The notes under the pieces were generated by a model that saw nothing but the letters and a program-made list of their open reading frames with translations, was not told where the DNA came from and made no database searches. The position numbers were made by a program, and so were the translations under genes. This document shows, piece by piece, positions 1 through 5,236 of a stretch of DNA of 5,236 bases. The DNA is taken from positions 1 through 5,236 of the forward strand of contig JAHJXP010000163.1 in assembly GCA_018827585.1 (NCBI GenBank), given 5' to 3'. This DNA comes from Pseudomonadota bacterium. Lineage in GTDB: Bacteria; Desulfobacterota; Syntrophia; Syntrophales; UBA5619. The stretch's first letter is position 1. Every line of letters starts with the position of its first letter.

Positions 1-58
1 CAGGAGATGCCTGGCTATTGAGCGGCGATCGGGAGAGCGCGGATGCGGCCGCGAAAAA
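1..58 (+). other. Probable 3' end of an upstream gene, reading frame undecided
   Basis: All three forward frames are open at the left edge and close quickly. The frame starting at base 1 stops at 19-21 after six codons. The frame starting at base 2 stops at 59-61, where the TGA is the first three bases of the repeat that follows. The frame starting at base 3 stops at 81-83, inside that repeat. In most Proteobacteria and Desulfobacterota ftsQ precedes ftsA, so an ftsQ end is expected here, but so few codons show no recognisable FtsQ tail. GC content at third codon positions does not separate the frames. No gene is claimed, only that a coding end is likely. Confidence 0.3.
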
Positions 59-97
59 TGACGCTCTCGTAAAAAGTCATTAAAAGCCTTGAACTGG
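59..97 (+). repeat. Partial dispersed repeat, copy A
   Basis: The segment begins TGACGCTCTCGTAAAAAGTC (59-78). This matches the left terminal inverted repeat of the element at 4346-4364 in its TGACG start and its TCGTAAAAAGT core, in the same orientation. The following bases, through about 97 and including AAAAGCCTTGAAC, look like the continuation of a dispersed repeat I remember from Desulfobacterota genomes. That recollection was not checked by a search. No inverted partner end is visible nearby, so the copy appears truncated, perhaps by copy B directly after it. Confidence 0.55.
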
Positions 98-159
98 GGG
101 CGGCTTCGTAAAAAGGCCGCAGGCAAGGCGCGCGAAACCCGAGGAGTGAGGCGTACTTT
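98..159 (+). repeat. Partial dispersed repeat, copy B, in the ftsA leader
   Basis: CGGCTTCGTAAAAAG at 101-115 is a perfect 15-base match to the reverse complement of 4483-4497, the right end of the downstream element. The bases after it (about 116-159, with GGCCGCAGGCAAGGCG and then GCGTACTTT) resemble one arm of a larger palindromic repeat that I recall as common in Desulfobacterota. The second arm is missing here. GCGGC (100-104) and GCCGC (116-120) could form a short stem around the core. The right boundary is approximate, because the sequence passes into the ftsA ribosome binding site without a clear edge. Confidence 0.5.
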
Positions 160-170
160 GGCGTTCGCCG

Positions 171-182
171 AGGAGCGGAGGA
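171..182 (+). promoter_or_regulatory. Ribosome binding site of ftsA
   Basis: Two overlapping purine-rich sites precede the ATG at 187: AGGAG (171-175, 11 bases away) and GGAGGA (177-182, 4 bases away). The closer one is a better match to anti-Shine-Dalgarno but is tightly spaced. CCGAGGAG at 168-175 repeats the same eight bases at 139-146 inside repeat copy B, so part of the site may be repeat-derived. A small palindrome, GGCG-TT-CGCC (160-169), lies just upstream and could form a weak hairpin. Confidence 0.6.
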
Positions 183-186
183 TTGA

Positions 187-1413
187 ATGGGGAAGAAAGA
201 GAACGTCATTGTCGGTCTGGATATCGGGACGACAAAAACCTGCGCGATAGTGGGAGAGATCAAGGAAACCGGGGTGGACATCATCGGCATCGGTTCCCAC
301 CCTTCGGAGGGATTGAGAAAAGGCGTCGTGGTCAACATCGAGAACACCGTTGAATCCATCAAGCGGGCGGTGGAGGAGGCGGAACGGATCTCCGCCTGTG
401 AAATCCGTTCCGTCTATGTGGGGATCGCCGGCAGCCACATCCGGGGCCAGAACAGCCTGGGAATCGTGGCCGTCAAGGGGCGCGAGGTGGAAGAGGACGA
501 TGTGGAGCGGGCGATCGATGCAGCCAGGGCGATCGCCATCCCCCTGGACCGGCAGATCCTCCATACCCTGCCCCAGTACTACGTGGTGGACGAACAGGAC
601 GGCATCCGCGATCCGATGGGGATGTCGGGCGTCCGTCTGGAGGCGAAGGTCCATGTCGTGACCGGCGCGGTCACCTCCATTCAGAACATCGTGAAATCGG
701 TAAACAGGATGGGACTGCACATCAACGACATCGTCCTGGAGCAGCTCGCCTCCGGGGAGGCGGTCCTGAGTCCCGACGAAAAGGACCTCGGCGTTGCCTT
801 GATCGACATCGGCGGCGGCACGACCGACATCGCGATCTTCTCGGAGGGAAGCATCAAACACACGGCGGTCCTGCCGGTCGGAGGAAATTACGTCACCAGC
901 GACATCGCCACGGGGCTCCGGACGCCGATCGCCGAGGCGGAGAGGATCAAGATCAAGTACGGCTGCGCCTATATGCCGCTGATCCCCAAGGATGAGGCCA
1001 TCGAAGTCCCCAGCGTCGGGGGGCGGGAGCCGCGGGAGGTCTCCCGCCAGATACTGGGCCGGATCATCGAGCCCCGGATGGACGAGATCCTCTGCATGGC
1101 CTACAAGGAGATCACCAAATCCGGGTGCGAGGACATCCTGGCCGCAGGGGCGGTCCTGACGGGCGGGGCCTCGATCCTCGAGGGGGTCCCCGAACTGGCG
1201 GAGCAGATCTTCAACATGCCTGTCCGGCGGGGTTGCCCGATGGGCGTCGGCGGGCTCACGGACGTGGTCAACAGCCCCCTGTATGCCACCGGCGTAGGGC
1301 TTGTGCTCTATGGAAGCAGGAACATCGCGCGGGAGGCGCTCAGCAGGGCGGAGGGAAATTTCATCGGCCGTTCGTTCAAGAGGCTCAAGCTCTGGTTTCT
1401 TGAGTTCTTTTAG
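187..1413 (+). CDS. ftsA: Cell division protein FtsA (actin-like ATPase, membrane tether of the Z-ring)
   Basis: FtsA anchors FtsZ filaments to the inner face of the cytoplasmic membrane and helps recruit later division proteins. The 408-residue protein has the actin-fold nucleotide motifs in order: phosphate-1 loop DIGTTKT (residues 12-18), phosphate-2 loop DIGGGTTD (207-214) and the adenosine-side motif LTGGAS (324-329). The region around 83-162 corresponds to the FtsA-specific 1C (SHS2) subdomain. The tail at about 395-408, RSFKRLKLWFLEFF, mixes basic and bulky hydrophobic residues as expected of the membrane-targeting amphipathic helix. Length is near the family norm of about 410-420. The ATG is preceded by a ribosome binding site, and the first motif begins 11 residues in, as usual. 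ftsZ starts 14 bases downstream, so the two are almost surely co-transcribed. Nothing appears truncated or missing. Confidence 0.97.
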   Translation: MGKKENVIVGLDIGTTKTCAIVGEIKETGVDIIGIGSHPSEGLRKGVVVNIENTVESIKRAVEEAERISACEIRSVYVGIAGSHIRGQNSLGIVAVKGREVEEDDVERAIDAARAIAIPLDRQILHTLPQYYVVDEQDGIRDPMGMSGVRLEAKVHVVTGAVTSIQNIVKSVNRMGLHINDIVLEQLASGEAVLSPDEKDLGVALIDIGGGTTDIAIFSEGSIKHTAVLPVGGNYVTSDIATGLRTPIAEAERIKIKYGCAYMPLIPKDEAIEVPSVGGREPREVSRQILGRIIEPRMDEILCMAYKEITKSGCEDILAAGAVLTGGASILEGVPELAEQIFNMPVRRGCPMGVGGLTDVVNSPLYATGVGLVLYGSRNIAREALSRAEGNFIGRSFKRLKLWFLEFF

Positions 1414-1423
1414 GGAGGAGAGG
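1413..1423 (+). promoter_or_regulatory. Ribosome binding site of ftsZ
   Basis: GGGAGGAGAGG begins at the last base of the ftsA stop codon. The GGAGG core (1414-1418) lies 9 bases before the ftsZ ATG at 1428. It is stronger and better spaced than the ftsA site, which fits the higher FtsZ than FtsA level known in bacteria. Its overlap with the stop region allows translational coupling; that is inference. Confidence 0.8.
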
Positions 1424-1427
1424 CGTT

Positions 1428-2570
1428 ATGTTCGAATTGTCGGATAAAGGTTTTGTAAGCGCGGCCAAGATCAAGGTGATCGGCATCGGCGGCGCGGGCG
1501 GGAATGCCGTGAACACCATGATCTCGTACGACCTCCGGGGGGTCGATTTCATCGCGGCCAACACCGATGCGCAGGCGCTGGGGGCCTCCGCCTCCCCGGT
1601 CAAGATCCAGTTAGGCGTCGAGGTCACCAAAGGGCTGGGCGCCGGTTCGGACCCCGAAATCGGCCGGCAGGCCGCCCTTGAAACCAGGGAGCTGCTGAGA
1701 GAACATATCGAGGGGGCCGACATGGTTTTTATCGCGGCCGGCCTGGGCGGCGGAACGGGCACCGGAGGGGCGCCCATCGCGGCGCAAATCGCCAAGGAGG
1801 CGGGCGCACTGACCGTGGCGGTCGCGACGAAGCCTTTCCTGTTCGAGGGGAAGAAGCGCAACTCCCAGGCCGAAGCGGGAATCGCCGAACTGCGCAAGAC
1901 CGTGGACACCCTCATCATCGTCCCCAACCAGCGGCTCCTGAGCATCGGCGGCCGCAACGTCTCGCTCCTGGAGGCCTTCAAGAAGGCCGACGACATCCTC
2001 TACCACGCCGTCAAGGGGATCTCCGACCTGATCATGATCCCGGGGCTGATCAACCTCGACTTCGCCGACGTGAAGAACATCATGGCGGAAATGGGCTTCG
2101 CCCTGATGGGGACCGGCACGGCCAGCGGCGAGAACAGGGCAGTGGAAGCGGCCCAGAAGGCGATCTCCTCGCCGCTTCTGGAAGACAACACCATCCAGGG
2201 CGCCCGCGGCGTCCTTTTGAACATCACCGGCGGCCCGGATATGACCCTCTACGAGATTCACGAGGCATCCTCACTCATCCAGGCCGAGGCCCACGAGGAC
2301 GCCAACATCATCTTCGGCACCGTCATCGACGAAACGATGGCGGATGAGATCCGGATCACGGTCATCGCCACCGGCTTTGAAAATTCGGATCTGTCCAGGA
2401 GCAACGTAACGCCGATCGGCCTTCCCCGGCGACAGAACCTGGCCGTTCCCACCTTCATCCGGAACGAAAAACCGGCGGACGCCGGCGGCGGAATCAAGGC
2501 CAACAGGGGCGAGGAGGAGGGGAACCCCGATCTGGAGATCCCCACGTTTCTAAGGCGCCAGGCGGATTGA
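1428..2570 (+). CDS. ftsZ: Cell division protein FtsZ (tubulin-like GTPase)
   Basis: FtsZ polymerises with GTP in the cytoplasm to form the ring that organises septal wall synthesis. The 380-residue protein shows the N-terminal nucleotide loop GIGGAGGNAVN (residues 19-29), the tubulin signature GGGTGTG (107-113) and the T7 synergy loop NLDFAD (209-214), whose Asp211 and Asp214 complete GTP hydrolysis in the neighbouring subunit. The globular core ends near residue 317. A short linker of roughly 50 residues leads to the C-terminal peptide DLEIPTFLRRQ (368-378), which in this family binds FtsA and other partners. A second similar motif, VPTFIR, lies at 340-345 within the linker. The start is fixed by the strong ribosome binding site and by family length. 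The radical SAM gene starts 7 bases after the stop, whereas in enterobacteria lpxC follows ftsZ. Confidence 0.98.
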   Translation: MFELSDKGFVSAAKIKVIGIGGAGGNAVNTMISYDLRGVDFIAANTDAQALGASASPVKIQLGVEVTKGLGAGSDPEIGRQAALETRELLREHIEGADMVFIAAGLGGGTGTGGAPIAAQIAKEAGALTVAVATKPFLFEGKKRNSQAEAGIAELRKTVDTLIIVPNQRLLSIGGRNVSLLEAFKKADDILYHAVKGISDLIMIPGLINLDFADVKNIMAEMGFALMGTGTASGENRAVEAAQKAISSPLLEDNTIQGARGVLLNITGGPDMTLYEIHEASSLIQAEAHEDANIIFGTVIDETMADEIRITVIATGFENSDLSRSNVTPIGLPRRQNLAVPTFIRNEKPADAGGGIKANRGEEEGNPDLEIPTFLRRQAD

Positions 2571-2577
2571 TGGTTTC

Positions 2578-4284
2578 ATGTCCTGGAAACTGAAGAAAAA
2601 ATGTCTCGACATCCTCGCGGGTGAAGAGGGATACGTCCGGAAGGTATGGGGGGACGCGCTGACGATCTGCCTGGCCTATCCGAACGTCTACCGGACGGGG
2701 ATGTCCAACCTCGGGTTTCAGACCGTCTACGCCCTTATCAACGGCCACCCCGTCTGCCTGTGCGAACGGGCCTTTCTCCCCGATCCCGGCGACGAGGCCG
2801 ACCATGAAGCATCCTCCCCCCTACTGAGCCTCGAATCGCAGAAGCCTCTCGGCGATTTCGACATGCTCGCCTTCTCCCTCTCCTTCGAGAACGACTATCC
2901 CCACATCCTCCGGATCCTCGAACTGGCGGGGATACCCCTCGCAACAGCGGCCCGGGGAGAGCAGGACCCGCTCGTAATCGGCGGCGGCATCGCCGCGACC
3001 CTGAACCCCGAGCCCCTCGCCGACTTCTTCGACCTCTTCCTGATCGGAGACGGCGAGGCGGTCTTGCCCCGTTTTCTCGACACCGCGGCGGCCCTCCGCC
3101 GGCGACTGACGCGGGAGGAATTCCTTGCCCATGTGCAGAAAGAGATCCCCGGGGCCTACGTCCCCCGGTTTTACCGGGTCGCAACCCAAGAGGACGGACT
3201 CATTGCCGCCCGGGAGCCCCTCGACGCCGCTTTCCCACGGCGGATTGAAAGGCGGTGGGCCGTCGATCTCGACGCCTTCCCGACCGAACAGGTCATCACC
3301 ACCGCCGGCACCGAGTTCGGAAACATGTTTCTCACGGAGGTCAGCCGGGGCTGTCCGCGGGGCTGCCGTTTCTGCGCCGCCGGTTTCGTCTGCCGGCCGG
3401 TGCGCTTCAGGAGCGTTGCGGCCCTGGAATCCTCGTTCCGGCGGGGCCTCGAAAAGAGGAAGACCATCGGGCTTTTGGGCACGGCGGTCTCGGATCACCC
3501 CGACCTCATCCCCCTGTGCCGCGCCATCATAGACAGCGGGGGGGGCTCAGTGGCCGTCGGCTCCCTCCGCATGGACCGCCTGAGCGGACCGATGGCGGCG
3601 CTCCTCAAGGAGACGGGGGTGGAGACCGTCTCCCTCGCCCCCGAGGCCGGCTCCCAGCGGCTCCGGGATGCGATCCGCAAGGGGATCTCCGAAGAGCAGA
3701 TCTTTTCCGCCGTGGAAAAGCTCATCGAATATGATATGGTCTGTCTGCGGCTCTACTTCATGGTGGGCCTCCCGACGGAAACGGATGAGGATATCGAGGC
3801 CATCTGCCGGTTGGTCAAGGGGATCGGGCACCGCGCCCGCCGCTCGTCGGCGGGCAGGAAAGGGTTCCGGCGGATAACGCTCAGCGTCAACCAGTTCATC
3901 CCCAAGCCAGGAACACCCTTCCAGTGGCATCCACTGGAGGATACGGCCGTCGTCAGGAGGAGGATCAGGCGGATCGCCGGCGCCCTACGGGCGGAAAAGG
4001 CGGTCCGGGTCACCCATGACATCCCCAAGTGGAATTACATCCAGGCCCTGCTTTCGCTGGGCGACCGCACGGTGGGGAAACTGCTCCTCGCGGTTCACCG
4101 CCGCGGGGGCAACTGGGCGCAAGCCTTCAAGGAGGTCAACGTGAATCCCGACTTCTACGTCTACCGCCCCAAGGAGACCGGAGAAATACTGCCCTGGGAT
4201 TTCATCGACCACGGCACCGACAAGCAATTTCTTATCTCGGAATACCGGAAGGCATTATCCGGGGAATACCGGGAGGACAACTAA
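2578..4284 (+). CDS. Radical SAM protein with B12-binding-like N-terminal domain, function unknown
   Basis: This 568-residue protein has a complete radical SAM cluster motif, Cys259-x3-Cys263-x2-Cys266 (CPRGCRFC), which should bind a [4Fe-4S] cluster that cleaves S-adenosylmethionine. The N-terminal part has YPNVYRTGMSNLG (34-46), a glycine-rich VIGGG (133-137), NPEPLADFFD (143-152) and GDGE (157-160). This layout matches the radical SAM family I know as TIGR03960, which has a cobalamin-binding-like N-terminal fold. I see no DxHxxG cobalamin ligand motif, so B12 binding is doubtful. The radical SAM barrel also carries APEAGS (354-359), and the C-terminal part carries a PKPGTPFQW motif near residue 445. 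The substrate is unknown; tRNA or other modification by analogy to relatives would be a guess. Only weak Shine-Dalgarno character (AGGCGG, 2560-2565) precedes the ATG, which suggests coupling to ftsZ translation. Another ATG at 2570 gives only seven codons. Confidence 0.85.
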   Translation: MSWKLKKKCLDILAGEEGYVRKVWGDALTICLAYPNVYRTGMSNLGFQTVYALINGHPVCLCERAFLPDPGDEADHEASSPLLSLESQKPLGDFDMLAFSLSFENDYPHILRILELAGIPLATAARGEQDPLVIGGGIAATLNPEPLADFFDLFLIGDGEAVLPRFLDTAAALRRRLTREEFLAHVQKEIPGAYVPRFYRVATQEDGLIAAREPLDAAFPRRIERRWAVDLDAFPTEQVITTAGTEFGNMFLTEVSRGCPRGCRFCAAGFVCRPVRFRSVAALESSFRRGLEKRKTIGLLGTAVSDHPDLIPLCRAIIDSGGGSVAVGSLRMDRLSGPMAALLKETGVETVSLAPEAGSQRLRDAIRKGISEEQIFSAVEKLIEYDMVCLRLYFMVGLPTETDEDIEAICRLVKGIGHRARRSSAGRKGFRRITLSVNQFIPKPGTPFQWHPLEDTAVVRRRIRRIAGALRAEKAVRVTHDIPKWNYIQALLSLGDRTVGKLLLAVHRRGGNWAQAFKEVNVNPDFYVYRPKETGEILPWDFIDHGTDKQFLISEYRKALSGEYREDN

Positions 4285-4372
4285 GCCGTGACCGCCATAT
4301 GCACACCCCGGCCCCAGACCTCCGGTAAACGTATGATTGCAAATATGACGAACTCGTAAAAAGTCCCAATCT

Positions 4373-4395
4373 CCCTCCCCCTTGACGGGGGAGGG
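4373..4395. repeat. GC-rich hairpin, left module of the compound element
   Basis: CCCTCCCCC (4373-4381) pairs perfectly with GGGGGAGGG (4387-4395) around the five-base loop TTGAC. The module continues into TTAGGGTGGGGG. Its complement, of the type CCCTAACCCTCCCCC, resembles a REP sequence that I recall as widespread in proteobacterial genomes. On the reverse strand the stem is followed some ten bases later by a run of five T (complement of 4358-4362), so weak terminator activity in that direction is possible. Confidence 0.65.
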
Positions 4396-4452
4396 TTAGG
4401 GTGGGGGTGATAAGCGGCCGTATCTCTGCATGTTTTTCCCCCCTCCCCTTAG

Positions 4453-4475
4453 TCCCCTCCCGCCGGGGGAGGGGA
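4453..4475. repeat. GC-rich hairpin, right module of the compound element, possible weak terminator
   Basis: TCCCCTCCC (4453-4461) pairs with GGGAGGGGA (4467-4475) around the loop GCCGG, a 9-bp stem. This module is an inverted, diverged copy of the left one. A run of five T at 4484-4488 follows 8 bases after the stem. That is too far for a classical intrinsic terminator, but the hairpin is the only plausible transcription stop I see after the ftsA-ftsZ-radical SAM block. Confidence 0.5.
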
Positions 4476-4510
4476 AAAGTTACTTTTTACGAAGCCGTCA
4501 AATATCGTTG

Positions 4511-4516
4511 AGGAGG
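4511..4516 (+). promoter_or_regulatory. Ribosome binding site of the lipoprotein gene
   Basis: AGGAGG is a full-strength Shine-Dalgarno sequence 8 bases before the ATG at 4525. It fixes the start of a gene that has no stop codon inside the window. It lies only 10 bases outside the repeat element, so any promoter for this gene is either within the element or upstream of it. I could not identify convincing -35 and -10 boxes. Confidence 0.85.
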
Positions 4517-4524
4517 TTGCACTC

Positions 4525-5236
4525 ATGATCAGGGATACAGCGGCGGGTTCGCCCGCCGCCCGCAGGGAAAAAGGGAGCGCCCGCCGCCGGGGCATTGCCG
4601 CGGCGGTCTTTTGCCTGTGCCTGCCGTTTCTGGCAAGCGGCTGCACGCCCAAGCTCTACAGCATCGACATGCGGTACCAGCCGACCAAGGTCGTTGTGCC
4701 GTCCCCGGATGACGGGCGGAAATACAGCCTGACCGTGGCCTCTTTTCTGGATCGCCGGAAGATCGACGACCCGCTTCTGATCGGCCGGGTGATCAAATCG
4801 GACAAGTCGTCCATCCCGATCCTGCCGAAATACGTCAAAGCGACGGACGCCGTGGCCACGGCGCTCCGGGAACTTCTGTTCAAATCGGGCTACGCCGTCT
4901 CCCCGTACAAGCCGGCCTGGGACCTCAGGGAGGAAACGATCCTGCCGGAGTGGGGAACGATCCTTGTCGGCGGGACCATCGACGAGCTCGACGTGACCTG
5001 TCTCGACGCGATACCGAGGAAGCGCTATACGGCCAAGGTAAAGCTGACGCTCGTCTTTACCGACGTCCAGAAGAAGAGGATCTTCTACAGGGTCACCTCG
5101 GAGAGCAGTTCTTCCCTGGACCATATCCTCTTTTCGGAGGAGAAGTTGGAAAGCCAGATCAACGGCGTACTGTCGGACGCGATGGAAAAGGCGATCGAAG
5201 GGCCGGAAACGGGCCGTCAGATCCGGGAGGCTCTCA
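4525..5236 (+). CDS. YajG-like outer-membrane lipoprotein, 3' end outside the window
   Basis: An open frame of 237 codons runs to the right edge without a stop. The N-terminus has an unusually long arginine-rich n-region (Arg13-Arg14, Arg20-Arg22), a hydrophobic stretch from residue 23 and a lipobox ending LASGC with the modified cysteine at 40. Thr41 follows, so under the E. coli +2 rule there is no inner-membrane retention signal and the outer membrane is expected. Further features resemble E. coli YajG (Lipoprotein_16 family) by eye: YSLTVASFLDRR early in the mature part, a helix containing ALRELLFKSGYAVSP, a strand LVGGTIDELDV, and a late helix INGVLSDAMEKAIEG followed by QIREAL. YajG has no well-established function. 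By that comparison the protein probably ends a few residues beyond the window. The lipoprotein call is firm; the family is tentative. Confidence 0.75.
   Translation, partial: MIRDTAAGSPAARREKGSARRRGIAAAVFCLCLPFLASGCTPKLYSIDMRYQPTKVVVPSPDDGRKYSLTVASFLDRRKIDDPLLIGRVIKSDKSSIPILPKYVKATDAVATALRELLFKSGYAVSPYKPAWDLREETILPEWGTILVGGTIDELDVTCLDAIPRKRYTAKVKLTLVFTDVQKKRIFYRVTSESSSSLDHILFSEEKLESQINGVLSDAMEKAIEGPETGRQIREAL

Larger units (their letters stand above)
4346..4500. repeat. 155-bp compound inverted-repeat element (MITE- or REP-like)
   Basis: The ends are 19-bp inverted repeats. The left (4346-4364) reads TGACGAACTCGTAAAAAGT and the right (4482-4500, reverse strand) reads TGACGGCTTCGTAAAAAGT, matching at 16 of 19 bases. 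Inside are two related GC-rich modules in opposite orientation, each with its own hairpin. CAAATAT occurs at 4340-4346 and again at 4499-4505, a 7-bp direct repeat overlapping the element ends that could be a target-site duplication. If the element ends strictly at TGACG/CGTCA, the flanking duplication shrinks to AATA. No coding sequence is present, so any movement would need a transposase elsewhere. The element fills most of the 240-base gap between the radical SAM and lipoprotein genes; I see nothing definite in 4285-4339. Confidence 0.7.

Noticed and set aside
1385..1996. Long open frame on the - strand across the ftsA end and the first half of ftsZ (203 codons)
   Set aside because: It lies opposite well-supported ftsA and ftsZ coding, and its translation is low-complexity Ser/Pro/Ala-rich with no recognisable motif. 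GC-rich genes commonly create such antisense frames.
2821..3498. Long open frame on the - strand inside the radical SAM gene (225 codons)
   Set aside because: The + strand carries the conserved family motifs through this whole region, and the antisense product shows no motif or ribosome site.
3538..3545. Run of eight G in the radical SAM gene, a possible slippage or phase-variation site
   Set aside because: The frame is intact on both sides, it encodes a plausible glycine run, and a single homopolymer in GC-rich DNA is weak evidence. It could matter only if reads show length variation.
3918..3940. Perfect 8-bp inverted repeat TCCAGTGG-CAT-CCACTGGA inside the radical SAM gene, with a longer imperfect extension
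   Set aside because: It encodes the region just after the conserved PKPGTPFQW motif and has no T-run after it, so the pairing is probably a by-product of the protein sequence.
4337..4413. Possible promoters for the lipoprotein gene, such as TTGCAA at 4337-4342 or TTGACG at 4382-4387
   Set aside because: No matching -10 box occurs at 16-18 bases spacing, and both candidates fall in or at the edge of the repeat element.
4346..4500. CRISPR array or small RNA gene in the intergenic repeat
   Set aside because: There are only two modules, inverted rather than direct, with no regular spacers, and no promoter is recognisable. A repeat element explains the structure better.
4498..5124. Long open frame on the - strand opposite the lipoprotein gene
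   Set aside because: The + strand has a consensus Shine-Dalgarno site, a lipoprotein signal with lipobox and a YajG-like pattern. The antisense product is rich in Arg, Asp and Gly without recognisable features.

Overview
The window is GC-rich bacterial DNA carrying the end of a division-gene (dcw) cluster. The clear genes, all on the + strand, are ftsA (187-1413), ftsZ (1428-2570), a radical SAM protein of unknown function (2578-4284), and a lipoprotein gene cut by the right edge (4525-5236+). The lipoprotein implies an envelope with a lipoprotein export pathway, and its resemblance to E. coli YajG suggests a Gram-negative host. A Desulfobacterota (former Deltaproteobacteria) host, possibly Syntrophus-like, is my best guess. 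It rests on the gene order and on dispersed repeats that look like families I remember from that group; neither point was checked by a search.

Layout: bases 1-58 probably hold the 3' end of an upstream gene (ftsQ would be usual in this position), but all three frames soon close and I cannot say which is real. Bases 59 to about 159 hold two partial copies of a dispersed repeat, followed by the ftsA ribosome binding site. ftsA, ftsZ and the radical SAM gene are separated by only 14 and 7 bases and are very likely co-transcribed. The 240-base gap at 4285-4524 is mostly filled by a 155-bp compound repeat (4346-4500) with 19-bp terminal inverted repeats, two GC-rich hairpins, a G-quadruplex motif on each strand and a 7-bp direct repeat at its borders. 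The lipoprotein gene follows with an excellent Shine-Dalgarno site.

How the genes work together: FtsZ polymerises with GTP into the cytokinetic ring. FtsA, an actin-like ATPase with a C-terminal amphipathic helix, ties that ring to the inner face of the cytoplasmic membrane through the FtsZ C-terminal peptide. The radical SAM enzyme has a complete iron-sulfur cysteine motif, but its reaction and any link to division are unknown. The lipoprotein is probably an independent envelope gene.

I found no sign of a wholly new system. The points most worth checking are the compound repeat with its paired quadruplex motifs, the repeat fragments that form the ftsA leader, a second copy of the FtsA-binding-like peptide in the FtsZ tail, and the coupling of an uncharacterised radical SAM gene to ftsZ.
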